DNA of 64,000 bases from Coccinella septempunctata (lineage: Eukaryota > Arthropoda > Insecta > Coleoptera > Coccinellidae): NCBI RefSeq assembly GCF_907165205.1, contig NC_058193.1, forward strand, positions 21,403,521 to 21,467,520. The letters are read 5' to 3'. Every line of letters starts with the position of its first letter. Positions within the stretch are counted from its first letter, which is position 1. Below are positions 23,640-36,300 of the stretch, piece after piece. The notes under the pieces are model-generated. The model was given only the letters and a program-made list of their open reading frames with translations, made no database searches and had not been told where the DNA came from. The position numbers and the translations under genes are program-made.

Positions 23640-23755
23640 TTTTAAGAGTTGGGTTCTTCAAATTTCTAGTATTTTTATGGTATGTAATGGTCATAATGAA
23701 GAAACTGAAAGATGTGGGTGGAAATTTGTATCCGAGGAAGATTCATCACATCAAT
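23640..23755. repeat. Dispersed repeat, inverted relative to 50640-50752
   Basis: The core aagagttgggttctt...ttttatggta(t/c)gtaatggtcataatga...agatgtgggtg matches the reverse complement of 50640-50752 at roughly 80% by eye. It is an old interspersed repeat. The mariner copy 3 boundary lies about 30 bp to its left. Confidence 0.6.
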
Positions 23756-24796
23756 GAAGAACTATATTCCAAAAATAATTGCATTCGATAAAATCGTTTG
23801 TGATTTTAAATTAATATTTTTAAATCAATTGGAAGGACTGGCAAGAAGCCCCCAAAAACTTTCAGACACCGATTGCTTCAATAACGAACTGCCCTCGGCA
23901 CCCATACGGGCAAATTCCTCAATAACCGCCTGCGGGTGCTCTCGCCAAATTGAAACGCACATCCAACAAGTAACCCCAAATATATTGTTCGGGTTTTCAA
24001 GAATGCCCTACGGCCCCTATGTCTCCTACAATAAATAAACAAATTCATAATACGATGAATGCGAGGGATCGCACCATCCCTCTTTCCAGTTGGAGAGGTC
24101 AAATTTACGAGATATTATGTTGCGGTAAGTGGCTGAAAAGATTGAAATTTGAAATTGTGTTCTTGAAGGGTAATCAAGGATGAGAACACCAGAAATACAT
24201 CCGGAAAACTATTAGATACAGAAAGCCGAAATTGTGTGTTATTAGAGAAAACACTAGTCACAATTCAAGGTTCAAGGTAAAAGTTAATTATTCCCACGGT
24301 TAAAGAATTATGCCTGTACTTCTTTGAAATAACAATGGTGAATTAGAACTGCCATATATCTATTCTTTTTTTAATTCGCAACTCTCTAATGAAGCCAGCC
24401 AATCAATTGTGAAACAGAAATCGAATAGCTGATGACAGCAGCACGGAGTTGGTTGATCACTGATGAATGACAAATAAAAGAAGTCTTAGATGATCAGTTA
24501 TTTTTTTGCAGCACCAGCCCTCTAATAATGGCAACTAAAAGAGCAATTTAGAATTTCATATTTTTTTTCATGAAACTAAAAAACGGCCAAAATGAAATTT
24601 TGCAGGCATTCTACTGGATCGAGAAGGCAATCAATAATTTCTCCACACTATTTTTGGACGAGCAATAACCGCTTAAATTTTTTCGCAAATATTCATTTAC
24701 ATCCTGTATAGGTACATAAATAAAATAAAACAAAAAGAACCGAATTTTAAAAAAATACTCGGTCACGTCGAATTTTCATTCCAGGGGAAAAACTTC

Positions 24797-25376
24797 TAAG
24801 ATCGAATTCAAAACCGTATCGCTTCAACCCTTAGGGTTACAACCCCAATTCCTATATTTTGAATAGAGAAGATGGGGTAATTTATACCTCATTTTCTTCA
24901 TTTTTTTTCATTAAATCCATTCGTTTCCTAAATATTCACATTCAAAATTAAAACAACCTTGGTTTTCTTTTCATTTTCACTTATTTATTGTACAATTTCG
25001 ATGATGAATCTGCTGTACGGTTGAAGCACATGTTATTTTGAGAAACAACGAAATTATTTCGGTTCTTTCGAATCAATAAACTATTTCTACCTTAATTGCC
25101 AATAAACGAAACAAATAAGTTATATTAATGTCTGCTGTATGGCAGTTCACCATGATCGTCAAACTCATTGAATAAATTAGTGACAAATTGATTGATTCAC
25201 AAAGCATGATTAACGAAATGACCAGTTCGGTGCACAATTCAAATTTGAATATCTCAAAAACGAATGGATCGAATTAAAAAAACATTAAATTCCCTATTTG
25301 AATAGGGAATTTAATTTTTCTGGGGTTGTAAAACAAACGGTTGAAGCGATAGTTTTGAATTTGATCTGAGAAGTTG
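24797..25376. repeat. Degenerate inverted-repeat element with an inner perfect hairpin
   Basis: The left arm (aacttctaagatcgaattcaaaaccgtatcgcttcaac ... ttacaacccc) pairs imperfectly with the right arm (ggggttgta ... ggttgaagcgatagttttgaatttgatctgagaagtt). Near the right arm, at about 25284-25317, is a perfect hairpin built from TTAAATTCCCTATT and its complement with a 2-nt loop. Probably an old MITE or foldback. Confidence 0.55.
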
Positions 25377-25463
25377 CACGTATGCACTGCTTTATTTATT
25401 TTACTCTTTTCATCAAGAATACATCAAAATAGTAGAGAGATGAGAGATGATCATACTCTTGCT

Positions 25464-25760
25464 CTAACTAAAAAAATCAATATTGTTTACAATAAAGGTA
25501 TGTTTGCCCCAAAATGAATGTTGAAGTTGGAACCGATTATTTTTTTCTGAAAAGCCATTAACATAAGGAATTACGTTCAATAAATTTGGTTGTTCTTGAC
25601 TGTTTGTTGGTTGTTCCTGATCATTATTATGATTTTGGTTGGACATTTTTCTTTCTAAATTTAATATCGTTTTTTCAATAAAATCTGTCGGGTATTGATT
25701 ATCTCTAAGAAATTTTTTCATGAAGTCAATTACATCATTTCTAATTTCGGGTGTAGATAA
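25464..25760 (-). pseudogene. Penelope-like retroelement fragment (linker after reverse transcriptase)
   Basis: The minus-strand translation includes FMKKFLRDNQYPTDFIEKTI, then a Gln/Asn-rich spacer, then NVIPYVNGFSEKNNRF and GKHTF. The pattern of NGYP-like motif followed by (I/L)PYVxGxSEK is how Penelope-like elements pass from the reverse transcriptase thumb toward the GIY-YIG endonuclease. The frame is open for 85 codons, but no upstream RT palm or downstream endonuclease is seen, so it is a fragment. The assignment rests on motif memory only. Confidence 0.55.
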
Positions 25761-26720
25761 AATAAAATTAGTGTATTAATAATACCTCTTTTGACACTTG
25801 GTGATTTATTATAAATTTAAAATATCTATTAGTATGTGTTTTTTTTTCGGTATACGCCCGTTTCAAAATATGTAATTTGAAAAGTACAGTATCCTCCCAG
25901 ATTTAATTTCAATCGATAACTGGTACCTCTTGTTGAAAAACCCTATATCAAGAATATCAATCAGAGTTTTAGAGGAACCTCATCATTCAAGATTTTTCCG
26001 AGGATTTTTCATTTTCAATTTTAATGTATCTTGTACTGCGGAAGTTGATTAATCACCAAACAATCATGAACGTTTTCTTCTTATTCAGTTATCGTAATTG
26101 CTGGAACTCTGTATTCAACGGAGTGCGTGGTTATTGCAATCTACTCTCCTTATATCCGATTGAACTTCCTGTGACGATCTTACGATGAACTTTCGGTTTC
26201 ATCCGTTTCGTTTTCTGCACGTTTTTTTTGCATCTCGGATGGAGCAAACGTGACAAATGAAATTAGACAAGAGTGCAGTTTTCGCCAGAACGTGCGGAAA
26301 AGATTGCGAAAAGATTTAGACCAACGTGACATTCTTTCGGATACCACTACTAAGTTTATTGTTCTAATTATTGTGTCTGGAACTGAACAAACTCAATGAC
26401 AGTATCCTTGAATTCTGCTCGTAAGATTATACTGTCGGGCAACCCCCGTACAATATTGGGACTAATGCTAGACGGTTTCGGAGTTATAGGCATCTGATTT
26501 TTTTTCAATATTTAAAATAATACCGAAACGTTCAAAGTAGAACACTAACAAGTTGTGAAGATGTCTCGTGCTCAAATTTTGCACAAAGCTTCAAAACTTT
26601 ATTCTAAAGCCAAGTAGGCCTACCACATTCAAATCGAATCTGTAGATTTGGAAAATGTTTCTGCACCATTAATCGATTAGCAAAGATTTTTTGAAGTTAA
26701 CTGAAAAAACATTTTCAAAT

Positions 26721-27330
26721 GAGAGCCTAAAATGGGCCTAAAATTATTATGTAGTCAGATATTTTGAAAACAATTGGTAATCGATTTAATCTTGGTGGCA
26801 TGACTTTGAGCTCTCAGATCTCGCAATTTGTCCCACAATTGGAGGACAAAAGTTTTTTTCTTTGGTAATAAATTAGCTTAAGGCTAGCCTGAAAATATGA
26901 TGTAATCAGATTCTGGATAAACAATCGATATTATCGGTTTTGTGCGGCTAACGAAGGGTTGGGTTAACGGAACCCCCAACATCTCAAATAGTTGGAGTAC
27001 CTCACTAGGGTATTAAATTAGCCTTAAATTAACCTGAAAGTATGGTGTGATCAGATTCTGGATAAATATTTTATTAGCTTGATGGTTAAGCTAGCAGTTT
27101 TAAAAACTCATTCGAGGTAAATCAGCAGTAGGTTCAAATGAGAGCCTAAAATGAGCCTAAAATTATGATATTTTCAGATATCTGCTGAATGTTCTATTAG
27201 CTTTTGGGTTCTGCTAGCTTAACGTTAAGCTAGGAGAGCCCCCAATCTCTTCAAAAATTGGGGAGCAAAAAATTTTAATTTGGGCTAATAAATTAGCCTA
27301 AAATTATGACCGCAAAAAAAATCCAAAATT
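26721..27330 (+). repeat. Diverged tandem array, ~145-bp unit, about four to five copies
   Basis: A phrase like (a)aattagcctaaaatt-atgatgtaatcagat-tctggataa starts at about 26721, 26867, 27011, 27139 and 27285, giving spacings near 146, 144, 128 and 146. Between phrases other shared blocks recur (attggaggacaaaag / attggggagcaaaa; gctagcttaac). Units are heavily diverged, so this is an old satellite-like array. Confidence 0.6.
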
Positions 27331-30300
27331 GAAAAGTTTTTCTGCCAGCTTAATATTCCTTCTGGAGATGCAGCAAACTTGATTCTTCATGAAAAATGGT
27401 ATTTTATTATTTTTGGAAGCACAAGACGTTTAGAAAAATCAAAGGATTGAAAAGCCTACAGGTTTTCCAATCAATCCAGAGGAATTCATACCACGGGACT
27501 TAAAAGGGGCGTAAAGGGGGAAAGACTAACAGAATGTGGGGTGTTGCCAGAACATTTGAACGATAAGTAGAAGTTACGAATATTACCTACAATAGTTTCC
27601 ACTTTCGTCGAAAAGATCGCAGCACTTAACGAACGTCTTTTTTCAATTTCACCAGGATACGGATTGTTAGCAATGGGGAGACTTTTCAAGAAATTTTTTT
27701 ATGTGGAAATACATAGAAGAGATAATTTCACCTCGGAAAGTTTATAACATGAATGAATATTTGTGCTTCAATGAAAAAAATTTTTATTTTTTTTTCCGTT
27801 TGACGAATAAGAAAATTTCTGACTTTCCGAGATGACATACTGATTGAATTGAATTATAATGAAAACCCCATAGAAATTAGAGGTTTCTGACGTAAATTAT
27901 TCATTTTCTCTTTTTGAATTGACCACTAAAACGGTGTAGACCCCTCTTAAAACGTATCTCTTTCGCACAATTTCAAATTTTATTAGTTAAAATTCACCCT
28001 GTATTGATAGATCCTACTACAATTTGTACCATTGAATAGGTTATTCAACAAGCTTCAATGTGGCGTGTCACATGACATACCTACATAAAAAAAAATTTTG
28101 ACGGCATTGAGGCCAATGACGTAATCTCGAGCGTAATCTCTTTTGTTTGAATGTCAAAAATTGGGTACCTAATTAGAATTGCAAATCGATGCGTTCCAGC
28201 ATTTTCAACGAGCTGGTTTTTGAGAGAAAATTAATTTATTCCATATATATGCACCATTTTTGACTTAGGACATCTGTTTCCAGCCGCCCCTTCTTATATT
28301 GAAGTGTTAAATATGAAAAGAAGTTCCGTTAAAGTACTCTTCACATAATCAAATTCTAGTGGATCTTATAAATACATTTCTTAGAAGCGAGTTCTAAATT
28401 TATTTATTACGTTTGCGCATCCTTTATATATTCACGATCAAATAATCTCGGGATATTATGTAAAGTTCCGTGCACCTTATTATGCAAATATTATTGTGTA
28501 GAACGTAAACACATTTATCGTATTATTTACCATTCTTTTCTTTTTGTGGAGCAATGAACTGAAGATATTATGTTAAAAAAAATGTATTATGTCGATTCAT
28601 GAGATTTTTGGAATGAAAGTTCCCCAAAAAGAAATATCTTGACAACACTCTTCAAATAATTTTATGCATAGAATGCTGTTAAACACCGTTTCCAAAGCCT
28701 AGCCTCAAAACACTGCAGAAATTTTTTTACGATATGATTTTTGTTCTCGTTTTTGTTATATACATATACCAACATAACTTTTTCGCTTAATTTAATTTCA
28801 TAAACTGCAGTCCAAACGAAAAGCATGATAATCATGTACCGGGTCATGTACATACTGTACTGAAAAACATTACTCCATAAAAAACTGAAAAATTAATAGG
28901 TACTTTTGAAAATACCCCAGGAAATAACCTAAAAAATTCGTTGAAGGTGTTTTCGCATTCCCACAGGCACCTAACCTAACCTCACTTCGAAATCTTTGAG
29001 TTCCTACTATCTTCGAATTATTTTCATCATTGACTGATTACATAAATGGAATTATTTCAAGAATAACACCTGGTCGGGGCCAAACCAGAAATAACCCAGT
29101 CAGCTAGGTAGATTGCAGGAATTTAAGAGCAAAAAAATTGCAACAATCCTAGTCAGATATAACCAGAAAAATTAAACTTTCTTCGGAAACTTTCTCCGTA
29201 TTTTATCAACCTGATTATAAAAGCAAATATACTAAACTGAGCAACATTATGACTAACGCTTATCAATATTGGAAATGATGTAGCATCTGTTGATCTATTT
29301 ATAATTCCCTGATTTTCATTCAAATTCAGAACGTTATCAATTTTGCATAAGCAAAACTGAGATACGTTCCATTCCAACTTGTTCTATTCTAGTTCAATTT
29401 GTTCTAGAATTTGCTACATCAAACATCCTTATCCAGTTATTTAAATATGTATAATAATGACCACTCGCATAATAGAAGTAGGTATATAAGATAAATACTT
29501 CGTCTGATCGATATGAAACAATAATACTATATATTTAGTTGGTCCCATATCTTGAATATTTGCGTCTTATTGAATAATGCAATAATTGTATACATACTCA
29601 GACGAATTATCTATTATACCATATAATTTTTTCAAAGCTATACAATTGAGGGGTATCATCTCGGGTAGGTATCATAAATTCAGTTTGAGAATAATTCTCA
29701 AACTCGAATATTATTATAGGCATGAAGTTCTTAAATTTCTAGCTTTTCATTTCCAAAATAGACCATTTTTCGGAAATGGAAAGTTTGGAAAAGAGTGAAG
29801 GTGAATATTTCATAACTCTAGAACGTCTATTCTTATGGTTCATAGTATATAACAATCAAATCGAGAATCAGATGTACCTCTACTCAATAGCTAATTTCGA
29901 GGCTATTTCTTCCTGGATATAACTCAATTTTTCAACATTTATAACATTATTCCATGCTTCCTGTTGATTGGTTTCATAATTCCCTTCAACTATTTTCTAA
30001 TGAACATTGCTTCTAATCATGAAAAAAAGTAGTCCGTAAAATTGGACATCCGAATCGATTTTTCGCAACTCAACACACAATCATTGGAGTGGTTTAACCG
30101 AGGGTATAACTTTCTCAGGTGTGTCGAATCGAACTGCGAAATCTGAATTTGAAATACGTACTTATGTCATCATGCAAATATGTATTTGAATACCCAAGTT
30201 TATGAGTTATAAAGAATCTCATATCAACAGGGTGGCCCGAAAAATGACGTTCAAGGGAGAATTTTAGGGGATAGTGATATTCTCGAATTTGTAACTCAAT

Positions 30301-31592
30301 ATGGATTTGTGTTCTTTCTCCTATACTTAATTCCATTATATCAGATGAAGCCTCGGATCAAGCCCATCTCAAAAATTACCAACTAACAATAATTTTGGAC
30401 ATCAGATGAAATTTGACTAAGGTTTAAGACCGATGGTTTACGATTTTATGACGTCTAATCAATCAAACAAAATACCGAGCAAAATACTCACAGGCGAGCT
30501 CACAAGGTAATAAAATAGAAATTGACAGCAGACGGCGATTTAATAAAGACCTATATTCTTTCTTACTAAAAGAACATAAAACTCCCGAGAGAAACACCTG
30601 ACCCCCTAAAAATCTAGGATAATTCAAAAATTTATTTTGAATATATTCATTTAATTATTCAACGTAATATGCTGAGCTGATCAGAAACTGAGACTAAAAC
30701 TGAACAAAAAACTACTAGGAAGAGCTCGGTAGAGCTTATTGAAACGATCCACAACGACAACAAAAATCGAGACAAATATTGTAACCGATTGTAACACAGT
30801 CTGTTAAGTTGTTTTTTCTTCATGTTTAATTTTTACTCAACGCCAAAATATATTCCAGAGCTAGCAGGATCGTTGGCTGAAAGAAGAAAGGTCGATTTCT
30901 TTTCGTTTATTTGAAACTCCAATAACTGCAGTCTTGAAACGTGAAATGAAAATTTCAGGGTTATTTACTGAGAAATAAAATAATGACACTGGTTTTATTC
31001 TGAATATAAAATAGAATGAAACCTGTGTGTCATAATATTATTTTTTCGTACTTATTCTACACGCTGATGGAGAACTTAATCAATTTTATTTCAGGGCTCT
31101 TTACTTCTGAAATCTATTCGAAAAGTTTCTCTGGAAATAATGAAATAAATAACATTGGACAAAAAAGGATAGTTTGATCGAACAAGAGAATTTTCCACAT
31201 GGACGTATCCAAGAAGAGAAGAACATTTCCATACATTTCCGCAGGAATTATTTCATGATAATAAGAGAAAAATTTAATTCGAATTGCCACCAAATTCACC
31301 CAGCAGAATGCACTAGTCCAAAAAATCTGTAGCTGTTAAGGATGTTTTGAAACAAATGACATATTTGCTAATATTACGTTAATTTCCTTGGTTTGATCGT
31401 TCTTCGCTTCTTCTCAACCCTTTGACAATTGGCATAGATATTTTTGTATTTATTTCGCAGGATAGGTAAGTACCTAAATGATATTGTTGTATTTTGATAT
31501 CGAAAGTCCCTCTCTCAATAATTGAAACATTAAAACCGATGAATAGGCACTCATGGAATTTAAAGGGCTCAAAAGAACAAAAACCCACTCAC
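27331..31592. other. Non-coding, presumed intron of the formin-like gene
   Basis: No exon was recognised. A perfect 23-nt hairpin-forming palindrome, AGTTTGAGAAT-A-ATTCTCAAACT, lies at 29682-29704. A short taccta/acctaacctaacct run lies at 28970-28985. Otherwise AT-rich single-copy-looking sequence. Confidence 0.4.
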
Positions 31593-31775
31593 CAAAACTT
31601 TGGTGAATCTTTTTTCCAGCTCGTGTGGATCCGGCATCGGTTGTTTCTGTTTGGGTCTTATCGTACTTTGCCTCACACTAGCCTGCCGACCATGTAATTT
31701 CGATGAAATAACACTTTCGGGCCTTTCTGTCTCTTCCGAAGAGGATTCTTTCAAATAAGATAAATTCAAACCCAT
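31593..31775 (-). CDS. Frl: Formin-like protein (FMNL/Frl), first coding exon
   Basis: Sixty-one codons run from an ATG in good initiation context (CAAACATGGG) to a GTGAGT splice donor at 31592, in phase 0. The exon ends QPMPDPHELEKRFTKVL, matching the conserved start of FMNL formins just before the GTPase-binding domain (human FMNL2 has LPMPEPGELEERFAIVL followed by a similar boundary). The protein starts MG, as in FMNL proteins, which are N-myristoylated. FMNL proteins nucleate and elongate actin filaments under Rho-family GTPase control; the GBD/FH3, FH1 and FH2 parts must be in later exons. None was found at lower coordinates, implying a first intron longer than 31 kb. Residues 2-44 are Ser/Arg-rich and family-specific. 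Assignment is by motif only. Confidence 0.7.
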
Positions 31776-32207
31776 GTTTGTGGCGGCTATAGCTCCAATT
31801 TTGGTACACAGATTTCGACTTGATATACGAACAATAAAACACAACAAAATCACATAATGAACGGTCTAAATTTATTTACAAACATCAACAGGTTCAGAAA
31901 AAATCCACCGAAGTACGTATCACATCACATAATAAACTTTGCTCGTCAAACTAACTTGAAGTTTCATAAAGTTGCTCGGTTGTTGATAGTGAGGTTGGTC
32001 GGGTGCTGCGGCGCAGATGCAGAGCAACAAGCGACGAATTCATTGAAGTTTTCGGACATGAGTTGCCATCTGTCGATTCGCTGTGAAAAGTGCCTACAGA
32101 ATAATAGGGATCTCTAATACTAGTACAGAATGTGACTGCTAGAGTTACCTAACCTAACTCTCTAATCTTTGGTTACAGCATTGAACTAAAGAAAGTTTAG
32201 TTCAATG

Positions 32208-32450
32208 GGTTACAGAGCTTTCGAGTTCGTTGCATCCTCTGGTGTTCCCCAGGGGCCCATACTTGGTCCACTGTCTTACACAATTTTCATGAATAATATT
32301 TGTATGTATGAGGTCTGCTTTATTTTCCCTATGTGAATAATTGCAGGCTGTTTCGTCGAATTATGTCCACCCAGTCCGCCGCGGACTGCCGGGATCTCCA
32401 AAGGGACGTCGATGGGTTGAATCGTTGGGGCAGTGATAACCACAGATTAC
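32208..32450 (+). pseudogene. LINE reverse transcriptase fragment
   Basis: Translation gives SSGVPQGPILGPLSYTIF, a Jockey/CR1-type RT motif. After a frameshift it continues RLFRRIMSTQSAADCRDLQR and DVDGLNRWG, the residues that follow the catalytic Asp pair. The ADD box itself is lost. It breaks off in a small hairpin cluster of cacagattacaga strings. Confidence 0.75.
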
Positions 32451-32491
32451 AGAGATTACAGATTACAGAGATTCTCTGTAATCTGTGGTGA
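32450..32491. repeat. Hairpin cluster built on cacagattacaga
   Basis: ACCACAGATTACAGAGA is followed by two direct, partial repeats (gattacaga, gattacagaga) and then by its exact reverse complement TCTCTGTAATCTGTGGT. A related cluster lies at 41868-41963. The layout of direct copies plus an inverted copy resembles a replication template-switch product. Confidence 0.6.
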
Positions 32492-32544
32492 TAACTTGCT
32501 TCCCGCTTCCCTGAATATCTCTAAGTAAGTGTATGGAGTATGAC

Positions 32545-32876
32545 CAGAGACAACTATAATCGATTTCAAGCGAATAACCCGTAATAACCGCGGTTATTGC
32601 TGGTTTTCCCCTTGGTTATGGCCCTTCACAACTTCTAACCTCACTTCAAAAACCAGAAGTTTAACCAAAGAGGAATCTTTGGTTTAACCCAGCTCTCGAG
32701 TATGGTTATATCCGGTTATCTGCGGTCCAAAATGATGACGTTGAAGTGAAGGGCCAGTTCATGACGTCACGATATTATAACCAACAATGACCAGAAGCGC
32801 TTGAATGCAGTTGGTTATTGTTGGTAATTACCAATGATGACCAGGTTATTCGCTTGAAATCGATTCTTGTCTCTGA
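32545..32876. repeat. Inverted-repeat element (MITE)
   Basis: The left tip (cagagacaactataatcgatttcaagcgaataacc) and right tip (reversed: cagagacaagaatcgattt, then caagcgaataacc) pair over about 35 bp. Inside there are further inverted blocks around ggttattgctgg and gaagtgaagggcc. About 330 bp, no coding sequence. Superfamily not determined. Confidence 0.65.
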
Positions 32877-33334
32877 GTTGTCTGTGTCTCTGTCTTTTAC
32901 ATATACCTATTTGATTTTAGTATAAGTTACTTGTTTAATGGTGTATGAATTAAATAAATAAATAAATTTTGATATGCTTTGAAATGCGTCTAAGCTCTCT
33001 AGATAAAGTTTCGATGCCGAATGTTACACGAAAATGGCACTGCTGAGGAGTGAGGAACAAATAAAAGCATGGATATTGTGCATTATTTATTTTCAGACTG
33101 TTGAATTTCAGATGAATGATTTTTCGCTATATCTTCATTATATATTTTGCAGATCATAAATATGCGAATATATCTAATTTTAATTTTCTATATTCGTTTC
33201 GGTATTCGATTCCGTTCTTGAAAAGTATCACAAATAATTTTGCCAATTTGTTCAGACGAATGTGAAATTCGTACAATCAAAATTGCTTCCTTTCCTCACT
33301 AAAAATTAAGAGAATTAAGAATAAATCTCTCTAG

Positions 33335-36300
33335 TTAGACAGAATAGCATGGCTTCACTAGGGAACTGCCGCCGAATATAGAAATAAGAGCACTATAAGT
33401 GGCTGCCAATCCTCCTACAATTCCAACCATTATAAGCTCCCACAGGTAAACTCTTTCGTGAGTGGAAATGAATCTGAAACGATTTAAAGTTAGGTTGGAT
33501 GCAAAATTTGAAGGTATATCCCTTTCATTCGATAGATGAGATATGAGACTCAGTAATGAGTATTCAACAATTAAAACCCGAGAAAATAAGACTGTATATG
33601 TCAATTAACAAAAATAACACCAAATTTGCTCACGAAATATACAGGTCTCTCAAAACGAAAGAGAAATTCAGAAAAAATTGATAATACACGTTATAATATG
33701 ACAATCGACTAAAAGCTGCCATGAATTGGACAGCCCATGAACCGGACGCTACAGTTTTCTACTACACTCGATAGTAATTTACAATGGTTTACGTAAATCC
33801 CATTTTCGCAACAATGCGCGAGCCACATGGTCAGCCATTTTCCAAGAGATCTCGATCGATGTTGCGAAAATGGGATTTACGTAAAGGATGCTAAATGACT
33901 ATCGAATGTAGTAGAAAACTGTAGCGTCCGGTTCATGGGCTGTCCAATTCAAAGGAACACTCCCCTACAAATGCTGCTAGTCTACGAAATACAGGGTGTG
34001 AAACTGTTTTTACGGAAATTGAAAAATCGCTATAATTATAATAATTTTGGCAGTAGCAACACAAGAATTGGGATCCGGGTTCTTATGGTGAATTATCGAA
34101 GAATGTAATTCAGTAGAATGTAGCTCATAGATGGCGATCCCTCTGTAGCAAATTACATAAACAAAATATGTTGTGACATCTGTAAAATTGGGACGATGCT
34201 AATAAAACACTTCTTTTTTGGAAGTGCATTTCTGCTCAATATCATAAAACCCAGCCTTTTTCGAATTATAGTTGAAATCAAGTATTTTGATGCTACTTTT
34301 GGGTTGGTTGACACAGTCGAATATCACGAAAAATAAAAATTTTTAGTTCTGAGTGGGAAGTAAACACACGATCTCGTTACTACGAACATGAGCGTCAAAA
34401 AGGTTTTAAAATCTTAATCTTCATTATAATTATTCCCAAATTTTTACCTATTTTCCCATTCATCACTCTTTTGATCACATAACTTCATGTACAAATAGGG
34501 AGGAAAAATGAACGTCAGCATTGCTATAGTAGATCCTCCGATGAGCGAAAGAATTTTGCTGAATTTTGGAATAGTCTCTCCAACGAAAATTAATCCTAGG
34601 ATGATTACAGTCCTCGTCACACATCGCCTCCAATTGAATTCTGAAATCGAAAATAATGAGCTGGATGGAAATTCTAGAAAAATTCTGCTGATTATCTTTG
34701 CATAGCGATGGAGTTATTGAAAAAATAAATTGAAAATGTAAAGCAAGGATTCAAGAAGGTTGGAACGTACAACAGAGTACAGGCATTGTATGTATTATGT
34801 TATACAATAACATAATACAATAAAAAATAATTTTATATTTCTATGTTCGATAGTTTGTTTTTATAACGCCCGTTAAAAAAAATTGTCGCCAAGTGAGCTA
34901 TGGAATTTTGAACGTTGATACTCTGTATTTGAGCATAACACATAGCTTCTAATAATATAAGTACATAATATTCTGCGTTTCTTTTACATTTGATGAAAAT
35001 GTGAAGTAAGCTTTATGGATTGTTGTGAGAATATATTGGGAACTTTTTTAGCAAATTTTCTTTTCGAATATTAGAGGTTGAAGCGACTTTCACATATTCT
35101 CACTGTGCGAATAATGTTGTAGTACAAGCTAAGGGCCTGAGGGCCATGTTCCTGTTAGGTTTCTTCAGAGTTCCCGAGAAAGGACCAATCTAATATGTAG
35201 ACGAAGATCACGTGAATGCCATCTACCAATGAGATTGTTCCCTTCTTAGTTCTCAGGAACTCTATACCAGAATCTTTCTTGTACATTCTTTCCAAATAAA
35301 TATTTCATTATTTCAGAGAGAAAAACAGACGGAAGATCTTATGAATGTAAGTCCCTACGTAATGATGCAATAATATTATTCGTGTTAGCTTACTCTTTGG
35401 TATGTCGAAGGCCTGCTCCATGTCTTGACAAACTGGATTTATGAGTATTAAGAATGCAAATATCAGATGAATACCCATCAATATATTCCCTACCTCCACG
35501 TAGAGAGATTTTCCAAGGGATACAGCTATGTTGTCGGCTACTTGGTCACCAAATATTAAATAACCTCCAATGGCAATTGGAAAATAAAGGATAATGATTG
35601 CTGAAAAAAAAACCATAATAAGATAGTATGATTTCTTTAATACTTTACACTTCATGTTTGCGACAACACAAATTGAAATAATTTTTTCTTCATTTTCATA
35701 TGGTTACGAACCAAGATACGCCCCTGCATTTTTTTGAATTCGTGACCTACCTTAAATCTCCACGAATTGAACAATGACCAGTGAGAAAGAAAACTAAAAC
35801 GAAAAAGTGATATAAACATGCTCGCTCAACTGTATGAAAAGCGTTTGAATTAAATTCAAATCTTTACATTCTTTACGATACTTATAAGTATCTATATTAT
35901 TTACATGAAAAAAGTGACGTTTACGGTACAATCTCTAAACGGAAGCATCATTTTCTTAAAGCAATGAAGAAAAAACATGTGTCTTAGTATCAGTGGGGAA
36001 ATCTATCTGTCCAAAATCACAAAATGAACAAATTTTGGTTTATGTTTTTCCCTCAGATGTTTATTGATAAAAAAAAACTCGTGAGAAGAATCGAAACCAG
36101 AAGTACGAAATTATGAATTCACCAAAAGGAAGGCAAAAAGTTATCGAACAGAAAAGATGATATGATGTTGGTTAGAAGTATAATTTTGTATAGGGAAAAT
36201 TACGTTTTATTCCTCACTTAAAGACAGAAATTTCTTTCTTGAAATACTAATATAAGTTCTGTTCATCTTACCTATGAAAGCACAAACGACACTGATTCCA

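Larger units (their letters stand above)
31776..33334. other. Intergenic between formin exon and transporter
   Basis: It holds presumed formin 5' UTR and promoter, a perfect 12-bp stem hairpin (CATTGAACTAAA/TTTAGTTCAATG, 32179-32207), a LINE fragment, a cacagattacaga hairpin cluster (32450-32491) and an inverted-repeat element. A minus-strand AATAAA (33086-33091) about 245 nt after the transporter stop is a plausible poly(A) signal for that gene. Confidence 0.45.
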
